DNA of 33,045 bases, taken from contig JAAYBF010000145.1 of NCBI GenBank assembly GCA_012718975.1, forward strand, positions 1 through 33,045. The letters run 5' to 3'. The notes under the pieces were generated by a model, which did not search any database, was not told where the DNA came from, and worked only from the letters and a program-made list of their open reading frames with translations. Source of the DNA: Solirubrobacterales bacterium (GTDB lineage: Bacteria > Actinomycetota > Thermoleophilia > Solirubrobacterales > Thermoleophilaceae). Made by a program: the position numbers and the translations under genes. This document shows positions 8,968 to 16,271 of the stretch, in pieces (the first letter of the stretch is position 1; each line of letters begins with the position of its first letter).

Positions 8968-9369
8968 TCACTGCCGGCGCGCGATCGCCTCGGCGAGCTC
9001 GTCCTTGGTCATGTCGGAGCGGCCGTCGATGTCGAGCTTCTGGGCGCGCTCGTAGAGGTCCTGCTTGGTGTTGCCCTCGACGTCGACGCCGCCGTAGCTC
9101 TTGCCGTGGTTCTCGCGCGCCCGCGGGTTCTTCGCGCGCGGGTCGGACGGGCCGGGCTCGTCCTTGGGCTCCCAGTGGTCGCCGCGCTTCTCGAAGGTGC
9201 GCTTGAGCGCCGCGTATGCGACCCGGTGCGCCCGCTCGCCCTCGCCGTACTCCTCGACGGCGGCGTCGTGGGCCTTTGCGAACGTCCGCTGCGCCTTCGC
9301 CGGCGAGCGCTTCAAGGTGTCGGGCAGCTCGCTCTGCTTCGCCTTCCCGCTCTTGGTCGTCTTGGGCAT
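8968..9369 (-). CDS. ChaB-family protein with Rho-N-like C-terminal motif
   Basis: 133 residues. Residues about 14-70 match the ChaB domain (ELPDTLKRSPAKAQRTFAKA, then AHRVAYAALKRTFEKRGDHW). ChaB is named as a putative regulator of the ChaA cation antiporter in E. coli; most actinobacterial copies occur without ChaA. The C-terminal 30 residues (KQDLYERAQKLDIDGRSDMT, KDELAEAIAR) match the short helix-extended-loop-helix motif of the Rho N-terminal/SAP-like type, often nucleic-acid binding. A charged, Pro-rich linker joins the two. GGAGG lies about 11 nt upstream of ATG 9369. A DNA-associated role is inferred from the C-terminal motif. Confidence 0.85.
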   Translation of the reverse strand: MPKTTKSGKAKQSELPDTLKRSPAKAQRTFAKAHDAAVEEYGEGERAHRVAYAALKRTFEKRGDHWEPKDEPGPSDPRAKNPRARENHGKSYGGVDVEGNTKQDLYERAQKLDIDGRSDMTKDELAEAIARRQ

Positions 9370-9506
9370 CGGGGTCCACCTCCGCTGGCGGTCGTGGTTC
9401 TCCTCGCCTCTACCCGCCTCGCGCTGCGGAAAACGCGCGCTCGGCGGGCGCCCGGAGGGTCGCCGGGGCTACGGGACCCTCCGAGCGGTGGGGGCCGAGG
9501 CCCGGG

Positions 9507-10070
9507 TCAGGCGGCGACGTCGTAGACGAGCTTCTGGACGCCGTTGGCATAGACGTCGTGCTCGACCAGCTCGAGCTTGGTGGCGTCCTTGTCCGCCTCG
9601 CTGAACAGCCGGCGCCCGGCACCGAGCAGGACCGGGAAGACGAGCAGGTGGTAGCGGTCGACCAGCCCGGCGTCGGCGAGGCTGGCGCCGAGCTGTGCGC
9701 TGCCGTGGACGATGATCGGCCCGCCGTCGCCGCGCTTGAGCTCGGCGACCTCGTCGGTCGAGCGCAGGATGGTCGCCGGCCAGCGGGGATCCTCGCTGGC
9801 GAGGGTGGTCGAGACGACGTAGCGGGGCATCGCGTTGTAGCCGGCGAAGTCCTCCTCCATCGTCGGCCACACCGGCGCGAAGTCCTGGTAGCTGCGCCGC
9901 CCGAGCAGCAGCGCGGCGCTCTCGTCCTGCTCACGCCCCTTGATCTCGTAGGCGGCGTCGTCGTGGTCGACCTGCTTGAACGTCCAGCCGGCGCTGCGGT
10001 GGTCGCCGTCGCCGGGCGCCTCCATCACTCCGTCCGCCGACACGAAGGCGGTCACGATCAGGGTTCTCAT
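9507..10070 (-). CDS. Dihydrofolate reductase-family (RibD C-terminal) protein
   Basis: 187 residues with the RibD C-terminal/DHFR-like fold. Family hallmarks are MRTLIVTAFVSADGVMEAP at the N-terminus, ALLLGRRSYQDFAPVWP in the middle, and GGPIIVHGSAQLGASLADAG followed by YHLLVFPVLLGAGRRLF. These stand-alone proteins are NAD(P)H-dependent reductases of undefined substrate and are not expected to be the folate enzyme. Start ATG 10070 has AGGAG at 10076-10080 upstream, so the longer reading from about 10163 is not needed. A 240-nt gap separates it from the divergent flavin monooxygenase. Confidence 0.88.
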   Translation of the reverse strand: MRTLIVTAFVSADGVMEAPGDGDHRSAGWTFKQVDHDDAAYEIKGREQDESAALLLGRRSYQDFAPVWPTMEEDFAGYNAMPRYVVSTTLASEDPRWPATILRSTDEVAELKRGDGGPIIVHGSAQLGASLADAGLVDRYHLLVFPVLLGAGRRLFSEADKDATKLELVEHDVYANGVQKLVYDVAA

Positions 10071-10310
10071 CTCGTCTCCTTGCGTTGAGGGATCGCGGGC
10101 GCCGTCTTCGAACGGGACGGCCCCCTCCCTGCTGTGACGGTCGAGGCGCGCGGAAATCGACATCGCGACGAGGACGACTCGAAGAACTGCGGGGCGGGCC
10201 GTGCCTCCACCCCTCCTGCCAGGCTCAAAGTACAGCGCACCCGGGGGGTTGTTTCAAGCCCCAACCGACCGTCATCATCGCCCGCCGCAAACGACGAAGG
10301 AGGCGGCGCG
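10071..10310. other. Divergent intergenic region
   Basis: 240 nt between the divergent DHFR-like and FAD monooxygenase genes. It is GC-rich, with an A/T-richer patch around 10225-10275 containing GGTTG and CAACC arms (weak stem). The functional sites seen are the two Shine-Dalgarno sequences, AGGAG at 10076-10080 (minus strand) and AAGGAGG at 10297-10303 (plus strand). No convincing -35/-10 pair was found. Confidence 0.5.
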
Positions 10311-11798
10311 ATGGGCATCGAGGAGCATTCTGTGGCGGTGGTCGGGGGCGGTCCGACGGGCATGGTCCTGGGGGCCGAGCTGACCCTGGCGGGCGTCGAC
10401 GCGGTCGTGCTCGAGCGCGGTGCGGAGCCCGACCGCGTCGGCGCACGCTCGGGCGGACTGCACGCCCGCACGATCGAGGTGCTCGACCAGCGCGGCGTCG
10501 GCGACCGGGTCGTCGCGGCCGGCCGGCCGATGCAGGTCAACCGGTTCGTGACGACGGGGACGACGCTCGACATCGGCGACTTCCCGAGCCGCCGGCCCTA
10601 CGGGCTGGCGCTGTGGCAGAACCGCTTCGAGGAGATCCTGCGCGACTGGATCGCCGAGCTCGGCGTGCGGGTGATCTACGGCCGTGAGGTGGCCGGCCTC
10701 GCCCAGGACGCCGCCGGGGTCGACCTCGCCCTGGCCGGCGGTGGCACGCTGCGCGCCGGCTACGTCGTCGGCTGCGACGGCGGGCGCAGCACCGTCCGCA
10801 AGGCGGCGGGGATCGACTTCCCCGGGCTCGCCGCGACGGTCAGCTCGCTGGTCGCCGAGATCGAGCTGGACGAGCCGCCGGAGCCGACGGTCCACAGCGA
10901 CGAGCGCGGCGTCAGCGGGATCGGCCCGCTCGGCGACGGGCTGACGCGGGCGGTGGTCTGCGAGCGCGAGCTGCGCGACGGCGACGACCCGACGCTGGAG
11001 GATCTGCGCGCGGCGATGGTCGCCGTCTGGGGCACCGACTTCGGCCTGCGCGCCGGCCGCTGGATCTCCCGCTTCACCGACGCGTCGCGCCACGCCGCCA
11101 CCTACCGCGCCGGCCGTGTGCTGCTCGCCGGCGACTCCGCCCACATCCATCCGCCCGTCGGCGGCCAGGGGCTCAACACGGGGATCCAGGACGCGGCGAA
11201 CCTCGGCTTCAAGCTCGCGCTCGTGGCCGCCGGCACGGCGCCCGAGTCGCTGCTCGACAGCTACGAGGCCGAGCGCCATCCGGTCGCCGCGCGCGTCCAG
11301 CGCAACACCGCCGCGATGACGGCCCTGGTGCGCGGCGACGAGCGGACCGCCGCTCTGCGCGAGGCGATCGACGAGATCCTCCAGCTCGACGAGGCACGGC
11401 GGGCGATGGCCGGTGCCCTCTCGGGGCTCGACATCCGCTACGACCTCGGCGACGGCCACCCGCTGCTGGGCAGGCGGATGCCCGACCTCGACATCGCCAC
11501 CGCCGACGGCCCGCGCACCGTCTTCGAGCTGCTGCACCGCGCCCGCCCGGTGCTGCTGAACCTCGGCGCCGCGGGCGCGCTGGACGCCGGGCCGTGGGCG
11601 GATCGCGTGCCGGTCGTCGACGCCACCTGCGACGGGCCGTGGGAGCTGCCGGTGATCGGCGCGGTCCCGGCCCCGGCCGCCGTCCTGGTCCGCCCCGACG
11701 GCCACGTCGCCTGGGTCGGCACCGGCGACGACAGCGGCCTCGCCGACGCGCTCGACCGGTGGTTCGGGCCGGCGGCGCCCAGCACAGCGGCTCGCTAG
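10311..11798 (+). CDS. FAD-dependent aromatic-ring monooxygenase
   Basis: 495-residue class A flavoprotein monooxygenase (PF01494 type) that uses NAD(P)H and O2 to hydroxylate aromatic substrates. Motifs: Rossmann GxGxxG in VAVVGGGPTGMVLGAEL near the N-terminus, the DG motif in VVGCDGGRSTVRKAAG, and the GD/FAD-ribityl motif in VLLAGDSAHIHPPVGGQGLN. The C-terminal 120 residues are thioredoxin-like, as in phenol hydroxylases, polyketide hydroxylases and rifampicin monooxygenases; LLNLGAAGALDAG and APAAVLVRPDGHVAWVG fit that domain. AAGGAGG at 10297-10303 fixes ATG 10311. Two bases separate its stop from the convergent TetR gene. The substrate cannot be read from sequence: polyketide, phenol or an aromatic antibiotic are all possible. 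Confidence 0.92.
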   Translation: MGIEEHSVAVVGGGPTGMVLGAELTLAGVDAVVLERGAEPDRVGARSGGLHARTIEVLDQRGVGDRVVAAGRPMQVNRFVTTGTTLDIGDFPSRRPYGLALWQNRFEEILRDWIAELGVRVIYGREVAGLAQDAAGVDLALAGGGTLRAGYVVGCDGGRSTVRKAAGIDFPGLAATVSSLVAEIELDEPPEPTVHSDERGVSGIGPLGDGLTRAVVCERELRDGDDPTLEDLRAAMVAVWGTDFGLRAGRWISRFTDASRHAATYRAGRVLLAGDSAHIHPPVGGQGLNTGIQDAANLGFKLALVAAGTAPESLLDSYEAERHPVAARVQRNTAAMTALVRGDERTAALREAIDEILQLDEARRAMAGALSGLDIRYDLGDGHPLLGRRMPDLDIATADGPRTVFELLHRARPVLLNLGAAGALDAGPWADRVPVVDATCDGPWELPVIGAVPAPAAVLVRPDGHVAWVGTGDDSGLADALDRWFGPAAPSTAAR

Positions 11799-11800
11799 CG

Positions 11801-12412
11801 TCAGCCGGCGGCGAGCGCGTCGAGCAGGCGGTCGAGCTCGGCGGCCACGGCGCGGTGGGTGGCGCGCTCGTCGTCGGCCCGTGCGGTGGTGAGCGCCGCC
11901 TCGCAGAGCCCGCCGAAGAGCAGGGCGGCGAGCGGCTCGGGCGCACGCCGCGGCAGGCGGCCGGCGTCCATCGACAGCCGCAGGGCCTCCCGCAGCGCCC
12001 CCAGCAGCGGGGCCTCGGCCTCACGGACGGCGGCGAAGCCGAGCGCGCCGAAGGAGTCGACGAGCACGATCTGGCGCAGCGCGGGCTCGGTCGTGGCGTC
12101 GAGGAACGACCGGCAGGCCGCGCGCAGCCCCTCCCACGGGTCGGCTGCCCGACCGAACGCCGCGACCAGCTCGCCCGTGAGCCGCTCGAGCTCGGCGGCG
12201 AAGACGGCCTCGAAGAGCTCGCGCTTGCCGTCGAAGTGGTGGTAGAGCGCGCCCTTGGTGACGCCGGCGCGCGCCACGACCGCGTCGAGCGAGGTCGTGG
12301 CGTAGCCGTCGCGGGCGAACAGGGCGCGCGCAGCGTCGAGCAGCGCGCGCGTGGTGGCCTCGCGCCGCTGGTCCTGCGTGCGGCTCCTGGTCGCCGTGCC
12401 GGTCGCGTCCAT
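11801..12412 (-). CDS. TetR-family transcriptional repressor
   Basis: 203 residues. The N-terminal TetR helix-turn-helix is clear (TTRALLDAARALFARDGYAT, TSLDAVVARAGVTKGALYHH, FDGKRELF, residues about 20-65), followed by an all-helical ligand-binding domain with the family-typical QIVLVDSFGALGF and LAALLFGGLCEAAL stretches. Start ATG 12412 is chosen over ATG 12433 because the latter lies inside the palindromic operator and upstream of a -10 box (TATGCT, 12426-12421) that sits 8 nt before ATG 12412. It is divergent from the DUF3237-DUF385 pair and convergent with the FAD monooxygenase; it most likely represses the divergent pair and itself. Confidence 0.92.
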   Translation of the reverse strand: MDATGTATRSRTQDQRREATTRALLDAARALFARDGYATTSLDAVVARAGVTKGALYHHFDGKRELFEAVFAAELERLTGELVAAFGRAADPWEGLRAACRSFLDATTEPALRQIVLVDSFGALGFAAVREAEAPLLGALREALRLSMDAGRLPRRAPEPLAALLFGGLCEAALTTARADDERATHRAVAAELDRLLDALAAG

Positions 12413-12420
12413 CGCCCGGG

Positions 12421-12426
12421 AGCATA
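12421..12426 (-). promoter_or_regulatory. -10 box of the tetR-type gene
   Basis: On the minus strand TATGCT (TAnnnT) lies 8 nt before ATG 12412. With a 17-bp spacer the -35 would be ATAACA (12449-12444, 4 of 6 matches to TTGACA). The palindromic operator falls within that spacer, which suits autorepression. Confidence 0.45.
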
Positions 12427-12430
12427 GTTC

Positions 12431-12445
12431 CATACCCGTGGTATG
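12431..12445. promoter_or_regulatory. TetR operator-like palindrome, site 1
   Basis: CATACC-CGT-GGTATG is a perfect 6-bp inverted repeat with a 3-bp centre in the 78-bp gap between the divergent TetR and DUF3237 genes. It sits in the tetR-side promoter spacer and overlaps a plus-strand -10-like TATGTT (12442-12447). Confidence 0.65.
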
Positions 12446-12451
12446 TTATTA

Positions 12452-12466
12452 CGTACTTCAGGTATG
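12452..12466. promoter_or_regulatory. TetR operator-like palindrome, site 2 (imperfect)
   Basis: CGTACT-TCA-GGTATG repeats the site 1 layout with a perfect right arm and a degenerate left arm. Its start is 21 bp from that of site 1, two helical turns, so two repressor dimers could bind the same DNA face. Confidence 0.5.
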
Positions 12467-12490
12467 CAACTTCGGGAAGAGGAGGACCAG

Positions 12491-12991
12491 ATGCCAGACG
12501 CCCTCGCCGCGGGCGCGCTCGCCGCCATGCCGCTGCTCGACCGGCTACCCGTCGAGCACCTCTGCGACCTCTCGATCGACCTCGAGCCGCCGCAGCTGAT
12601 CCCCACGCCGCGCGGCAACCGCGTGACCTACATCGTCCGCCGGGGAACGGTCGCGGGCCCGCGGCTGGCGGGCGAGGTGCTGCCCGGCGGGGGCGACTGG
12701 CTCGTCTTCGGCGACGACGGCGCGGGCCGCCTCGACGTCAGGGCGACGATCCGCACCGGCGACGGCGCGCTCATCCACCTCGCCACCCACGGGGTCGTGG
12801 ACATGCCGCCGGAGGCGATGGAGCGGTGGAGCTCCGGCGAACGGGTCGGCTGGGACCGGATGTACACACGCTCGACGCTGCTCTTCGACACCGCCGACGA
12901 GCGCTACCGCTGGCTGGACCGCTCCGTGACCGTCGCCGTCAACGAGCTGGCGCGCGACCACGTCGACTACCGCGTCTACCGGGTCCTGTGA
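12491..12991 (+). CDS. DUF3237 family protein
   Basis: 166 residues of the DUF3237 beta-barrel family. Typical elements are LPVEHLCDLSIDLEPPQLI, the TYIVRRGTVAGPRLAGEVLP strand pair, GGGDWLVFGDDG, LDVRATIRTGDGALIHLATH and a C-terminal DRSVTVAVNELARDHVDYRV. No enzymatic activity is established for the family; members are often found beside oxidoreductases. Start ATG 12491 follows GAGGAGG with good spacing; ATG 12464 lies in the same frame but inside operator site 2. The gene overlaps the next by 4 nt (GTGA), so the two are translationally coupled and presumably controlled by the divergent TetR. Confidence 0.88.
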   Translation: MPDALAAGALAAMPLLDRLPVEHLCDLSIDLEPPQLIPTPRGNRVTYIVRRGTVAGPRLAGEVLPGGGDWLVFGDDGAGRLDVRATIRTGDGALIHLATHGVVDMPPEAMERWSSGERVGWDRMYTRSTLLFDTADERYRWLDRSVTVAVNELARDHVDYRVYRVL

Positions 12992-13467
12992 GTCGGCCGC
13001 TGTCGACCGCCGCCCGCGTCTCGCTGCGCAGCCAGCGCGCCCCCGGGCTCGCGCGGGCGATCGCCCGCCTCCACGCGCGCGCCTACCGGCTCACCGGCGG
13101 CCGCGGCGTCGGCCGCTGGTTCGGCGCTCCGGTGCTGGTGCTCGAGACCGTCGGTCGCCGCAGCGGCCGCCGCCGCCGCACGCCGATCCTCTACCTCGAA
13201 CGCGGCGAGCAGCTGATCGTGCTGGCCGCCAACGGCGGCTCCGACCGGGTGCCGGCCTGGTGGCTGAACCTCCGCGCGGCCGGTGGCGGCCGGGTCACCC
13301 TCCACGGTACGACCTGGGCGGTGACCCCACGCGTGCTCGACGGCGACGAGTACGAGCGGACCTGGGCCGCCTTCGCCCGCATGTACCCGGCGATCGACGA
13401 GTACCGCACCTTCACCGAGCGCGACCTGCCGTTGGTGGCGTTGCATCCTTCCACCGGCGGCGTGTAG
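12988..13467 (+). CDS. Deazaflavin (F420)-dependent nitroreductase family protein (DUF385)
   Basis: 159 residues of the Ddn/DUF385 split-beta-barrel family, which binds the deazaflavin cofactor F420 and reduces quinones or nitro compounds. Matching segments are VLVLETVGRRSGRRRRTPIL, LIVLAANGGSDRVPAWWLNL, and GGRVTLHGTTWAVTPRVL, with the C-terminal AFARMYPAIDEYRTFTERDL. GTG 12988 overlaps the preceding TGA (12989-12991) as GTGA. The pairing of DUF3237 with an F420 enzyme under TetR control suggests a small redox or detoxification unit responding to an organic ligand; that role is inferred. Confidence 0.9.
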   Translation: MSRPLSTAARVSLRSQRAPGLARAIARLHARAYRLTGGRGVGRWFGAPVLVLETVGRRSGRRRRTPILYLERGEQLIVLAANGGSDRVPAWWLNLRAAGGGRVTLHGTTWAVTPRVLDGDEYERTWAAFARMYPAIDEYRTFTERDLPLVALHPSTGGV

Positions 13468-13529
13468 CCCCCGCGGGATGGGCTTCGTCGCCGGACCGTC
13501 CTACACTCGGCGCGAGGGAGCGACAAGCG

Positions 13530-13934
13530 ATGACCGACGACACTGCACCCGGCTACTCGATCGCCACGCGCGAGCAGGCGCTCGACTTCATGGCCGGCTA
13601 CCCCGGCTTCGGCGAGCAGCGCTGGTACAGCGACGCCCTCGGGACCGAGCAGGTGTCGTTCAGCTGGCGGCGGATGCCGCCCGGCACCGGGGGCCGCGGC
13701 AGCTACGGCCACCGCCACCCCGGCCTGGAGGAGATCTACCTCGTCGTCGCCGGGACGGTGACCTTCAAGGTCGGCGACGACGTCTTCGAGGCGGAGCCCC
13801 AGACGGCCGTCCGGATGACCGGCGAGCGGTTCTACTCCGTCCACAACGACGGCGACGGCGAGGCCGAGCTGGTGATCTTCTCCCGCCGCCTCCCCGACCC
13901 GCCGCTGGAGAAGCTCGACGACTTCTGGCCGTGA
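13530..13934 (+). CDS. Cupin-domain protein
   Basis: 134-residue single-domain cupin. Motif 1 is GHRHPGLEEIYLVVAGTVTF, with two His and a Glu as metal ligands, and motif 2 is VRMTGERFYSVHNDGDGEAE with His in the expected place. No other domain is attached, so the substrate is unknown. ATG 13530 has a weak GAGGGAG upstream; TACACT at 13502-13507 could be a -10 box. It follows the DUF385 gene by 62 nt on the same strand and may be an independent unit. Confidence 0.88.
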   Translation: MTDDTAPGYSIATREQALDFMAGYPGFGEQRWYSDALGTEQVSFSWRRMPPGTGGRGSYGHRHPGLEEIYLVVAGTVTFKVGDDVFEAEPQTAVRMTGERFYSVHNDGDGEAELVIFSRRLPDPPLEKLDDFWP

Positions 13935-13961
13935 CCGCGGCGGTGCGCGAAGCGGCCGCGG
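13935..13961. terminator. Bidirectional GC hairpin between convergent genes
   Basis: CCGCGGC at 13935-13941 and GCCGCGG at 13955-13961 are perfect 7-bp inverted arms around a 13-nt loop, filling the 28-nt gap between the cupin and NlpC/P60 stops. No T tract. Confidence 0.4.
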
Positions 13962-13962
13962 C

Positions 13963-14739
13963 TCAGAGCCCGGCCGGGTGGGTCACCGCGAAGCCGTCCG
14001 GGGAGCGCTGCTCGGCGGTCCAGCGAGAGCCGGTGCGCGAGCGAGCGCTGGTGTCGAAGCGCAGGCCGGCGACGACCATGTACACGTGGCCGGCGTTGGC
14101 GTAGACGGTTATCCAGCGGCCCGGCCCGCGCTCGCCCCACTGGGCGAACGCGCCTGAGACCATCGGGAAGTCGACGAGGCCCGCGGCCCGCAGCGCGTAG
14201 GAGACCGAGCCGGAGCAGTCGTAGCCGGTGTCGGTCCAGGACTGGTGGCCGCCGCCCCACTTGTACGGGGTCTTGGCGATCTCGTTGCCGGCTGCGATCA
14301 CGCGCCGGACGGCGGCGGGGGCGCCCGCGGGCGGGATCGCGAACCCGTCGGCGCCGACGCTGCCGACCTTGCCCGGCACCGTCTCGGTCGGCGCGGGCGC
14401 CGCCTCGTAGACGGCGCCGCCGCCTCCCGGAGGTCTGACCGCGACCCGGATCCGGCGCTGCTCGCGGCGGGTGGCGACCCCATCGACGCGCAGCTCGAGC
14501 TGGCGCTCGGTGAGCCGCAGCGCGCGGGCGGTCCGCCGCCCGAACGCGCCGTCGACGACGACGCGGTGGCCGGCGGCGGCGAGGTAGCGCTGCAGGACCT
14601 TGACGTCGTTGCCGCGCATGCCGGCCGCGAGCGTCCGCGTCTCGTAGCGGGCCGCCGGAGCGGACGCCGGCACGGCGGCACCCAGCACGGCGGCCGCCGC
14701 GATCGCCGCGAGCGTGGTCCTGGCCGCTCCAGAGCTCAT
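13963..14739 (-). CDS. NlpC/P60 peptidoglycan peptidase with PG-binding domain
   Basis: 258 residues. A signal peptide (about 1-30, TLAAIAAAAVLGAAVPASAPA) sends it out of the cell. Residues about 33-70 form a peptidoglycan-binding repeat (LAAGMRGNDVKVLQRYLAAA, then VDGAFGRRTARALRL). The C-terminal NlpC/P60 domain has the catalytic Cys in TGYDCSGSVSYALRAAG and the His in NAGHVYMVVAGLRF. Such enzymes cut the stem peptides of murein in cell-wall turnover. The start was chosen at ATG 14739, which gives the full signal peptide; upstream codons read into non-family sequence. It converges on the cupin gene. Confidence 0.92.
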   Translation of the reverse strand: MSSGAARTTLAAIAAAAVLGAAVPASAPAARYETRTLAAGMRGNDVKVLQRYLAAAGHRVVVDGAFGRRTARALRLTERQLELRVDGVATRREQRRIRVAVRPPGGGGAVYEAAPAPTETVPGKVGSVGADGFAIPPAGAPAAVRRVIAAGNEIAKTPYKWGGGHQSWTDTGYDCSGSVSYALRAAGLVDFPMVSGAFAQWGERGPGRWITVYANAGHVYMVVAGLRFDTSARSRTGSRWTAEQRSPDGFAVTHPAGL

Positions 14740-14897
14740 CGCGGCCGTATCGGCGCCCGCGGCCGACCACTTCGACGCTGGGCGGGATGGTGCGGGACGA
14801 CGCACCCTCGCCCGCCGCGGCCCACGGTCGGGGTGGCGGCCCCGCGCTACGCCCGACCCGGACCTTGTCTCGGACTGCGCCGAGCCGCGCTACCCAC

Positions 14898-15338
14898 TCA
14901 GGCGCAGGAGGCCCAGGTCTTCGGCTGGATCAGGACGTGCCGGTCGAGTTGGACCCAGGTGCGCGAGGTCCCGCCGCCCGGACGGGTCCGCACCTGCATG
15001 CGCAGCGAGTACTCGAGCCGGCCGAGGCCGGCGTCGTCGGGGACGCCGATGGCGTAGGCGAACGGGGCGCGTCGATCGGTGCGCTGCCGTCGCCCCTCGC
15101 GCAGGAACTGCACCTTCAGTGGTCGCGCGGTGCGCCCGACGGCCGTCCGATCGCGCCGGAAGGTCGCCTTCGTGCGGAACCGCTCGCCGGGGTCGAAGCA
15201 CGTGTTCTCCGCCGGCACATGGAAGGTCACGAAGCCACCGAGCGTCCTCATCTTGACCCGCTCCAGCGCCTGGGCCGCCGGGGCGATGGCCAGCCCGAGC
15301 GTCGTCAGTGCCAGCGCGATCGTCAGCGTGAGCTTCAT
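14898..15338 (-). CDS. Small secreted protein, unknown function
   Basis: 146 residues. MKLTLTIALALTTLGLAIAP and AAQALERV form a textbook signal peptide (cleavage near AQA-LE). The mature part is beta-rich with two Cys (ENTCFDPGERF near the start and the last-but-one residue, WASCA), which could pair in a disulfide. No family is recognised. GGGAG a few bases upstream of ATG 15338 on the minus strand supports the start. It is on the same strand as the NlpC/P60 gene but 158 nt upstream of it, so co-transcription is uncertain. Confidence 0.75.
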   Translation of the reverse strand: MKLTLTIALALTTLGLAIAPAAQALERVKMRTLGGFVTFHVPAENTCFDPGERFRTKATFRRDRTAVGRTARPLKVQFLREGRRQRTDRRAPFAYAIGVPDDAGLGRLEYSLRMQVRTRPGGGTSRTWVQLDRHVLIQPKTWASCA

Positions 15339-15473
15339 TGCAACTCCCTCGCAGGTGGGGTTCCGGAACCCCGACCCGGGACTCCACCCGCGGACGTTAC
15401 TCCCGACCGGGGCCGGCCGCTACCGCGCGGCGGACGCCGATCTGGCGAGTAGGGCGGGACCGCGGCCAGACCG

Positions 15474-16199
15474 TCAGCCGCCGGCCAGCGCGCGCTGGCG
15501 GCGGGCCTCCATCTCGGCGGCCGGGTCGGGGTAGGCGAAGTTGCTGAGGCCGATCCAGTCGGGGATGCCGCGCACGAGGTGGTCGGGACCCGTGACCCTG
15601 ACCCTGCCGGCTCCGATCGCCGCCCCGAGCGACAGCTTGCCGACCCACACCTCGGCCAGCGCCCGGGCCTCGGCGTCGATCTCGAGGTCCACCCCGAAAC
15701 CCGGGTCGGTGAAGCAGAGGTCGGCCCCGGCGCGCTCGGCGACCAGCCACCAGGCCCGCTGGCCCGTGGCCACGTCACGGAAGCGGAAGAAGGTCACCAG
15801 CGGGTCCTGCGGCAGCCGGTCGAGGCGGATGCTGCGGCGCATGTCCCACATCAGCAGCGCCGGGTCGGCCTCGGCGGCGTCGACCTCGCGCGCGAGGTGG
15901 TCGCGGCTCCAGGTGCCGAGCCCGACGACCAGCGGCCCGAGCGCCTCCCCCGCCGCCGTCAGCTCGTAGCTGTGGCCGCGCTGACCGGGCAGCGGCCGGC
16001 GGACGATCAGCCCGCTGCGCTCGAGCTCGCGCAACCGCTTGCTCAGCAGCGACGACGACATTCTCGGCACTCCCCGCTGGAGGTCGTTGAAGCGGGTGCT
16101 GCCCATCAACAGCTCACGGACCACCAGCAGCGTCCAGCGCTCGGTGAGTACCTCGGCGGCCTGCGCGACGGGACAGAACTGGCCGTAGCTCTCAGGCAT
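15474..16199 (-). CDS. HxlR-family transcriptional regulator with C-terminal SCP2-like domain
   Basis: 241 residues. The N-terminal winged helix is of the HxlR type: CPVAQAAEVLTERWTLLVVR, then FNDLQRGVPRMSSSLLSKRL and ELERSGLIVRR, residues about 9-70. The Cys in QFCP is the usual conserved N-terminal Cys of the family, a possible thiol sensor. The C-terminal 130 residues are longer than the classic 110-residue HxlR protein and resemble the sterol-carrier-like domain fused to HxlR in actinobacteria. ATG 16199 lies 6 nt after TACACT on the minus strand, a leaderless arrangement. It is divergent from the methyltransferase-flavoprotein pair, with an inverted repeat between them. Confidence 0.92.
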   Translation of the reverse strand: MPESYGQFCPVAQAAEVLTERWTLLVVRELLMGSTRFNDLQRGVPRMSSSLLSKRLRELERSGLIVRRPLPGQRGHSYELTAAGEALGPLVVGLGTWSRDHLAREVDAAEADPALLMWDMRRSIRLDRLPQDPLVTFFRFRDVATGQRAWWLVAERAGADLCFTDPGFGVDLEIDAEARALAEVWVGKLSLGAAIGAGRVRVTGPDHLVRGIPDWIGLSNFAYPDPAAEMEARRQRALAGG

Positions 16200-16205
16200 C
16201 CCTCC

Positions 16206-16211
16206 AGTGTA
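16206..16211 (-). promoter_or_regulatory. -10 box of the HxlR gene (leaderless)
   Basis: Minus-strand TACACT, then 6 nt, then ATG 16199. A 17-bp spacer places TTCAAG (16234-16229) as the -35, which lies inside the inverted repeat 16223-16244. Confidence 0.5.
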
Positions 16212-16222
16212 GGTCCGCCACT

Positions 16223-16244
16223 GCAGATCTTGAAGTGGATCTGC
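16223..16244. promoter_or_regulatory. HxlR operator-like inverted repeat
   Basis: GCAGATC and GATCTGC are perfect 7-bp arms around an 8-bp centre in the 72-bp divergent gap. A second overlapping dyad, CCACT (16218-16222) and AGTGG (16234-16238), is interleaved. The element covers the putative HxlR -35, as expected for autoregulation and co-control of the methyltransferase operon. Confidence 0.55.
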
Positions 16245-16271
16245 GACCGCGATCGGCGTAAACAGGTGTTC

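Noticed and set aside
10134-10310. N-terminal extension of the FAD monooxygenase
   Set aside because: The Rossmann motif begins right after ATG 10311, which has AAGGAGG upstream; the extension is not family-like.
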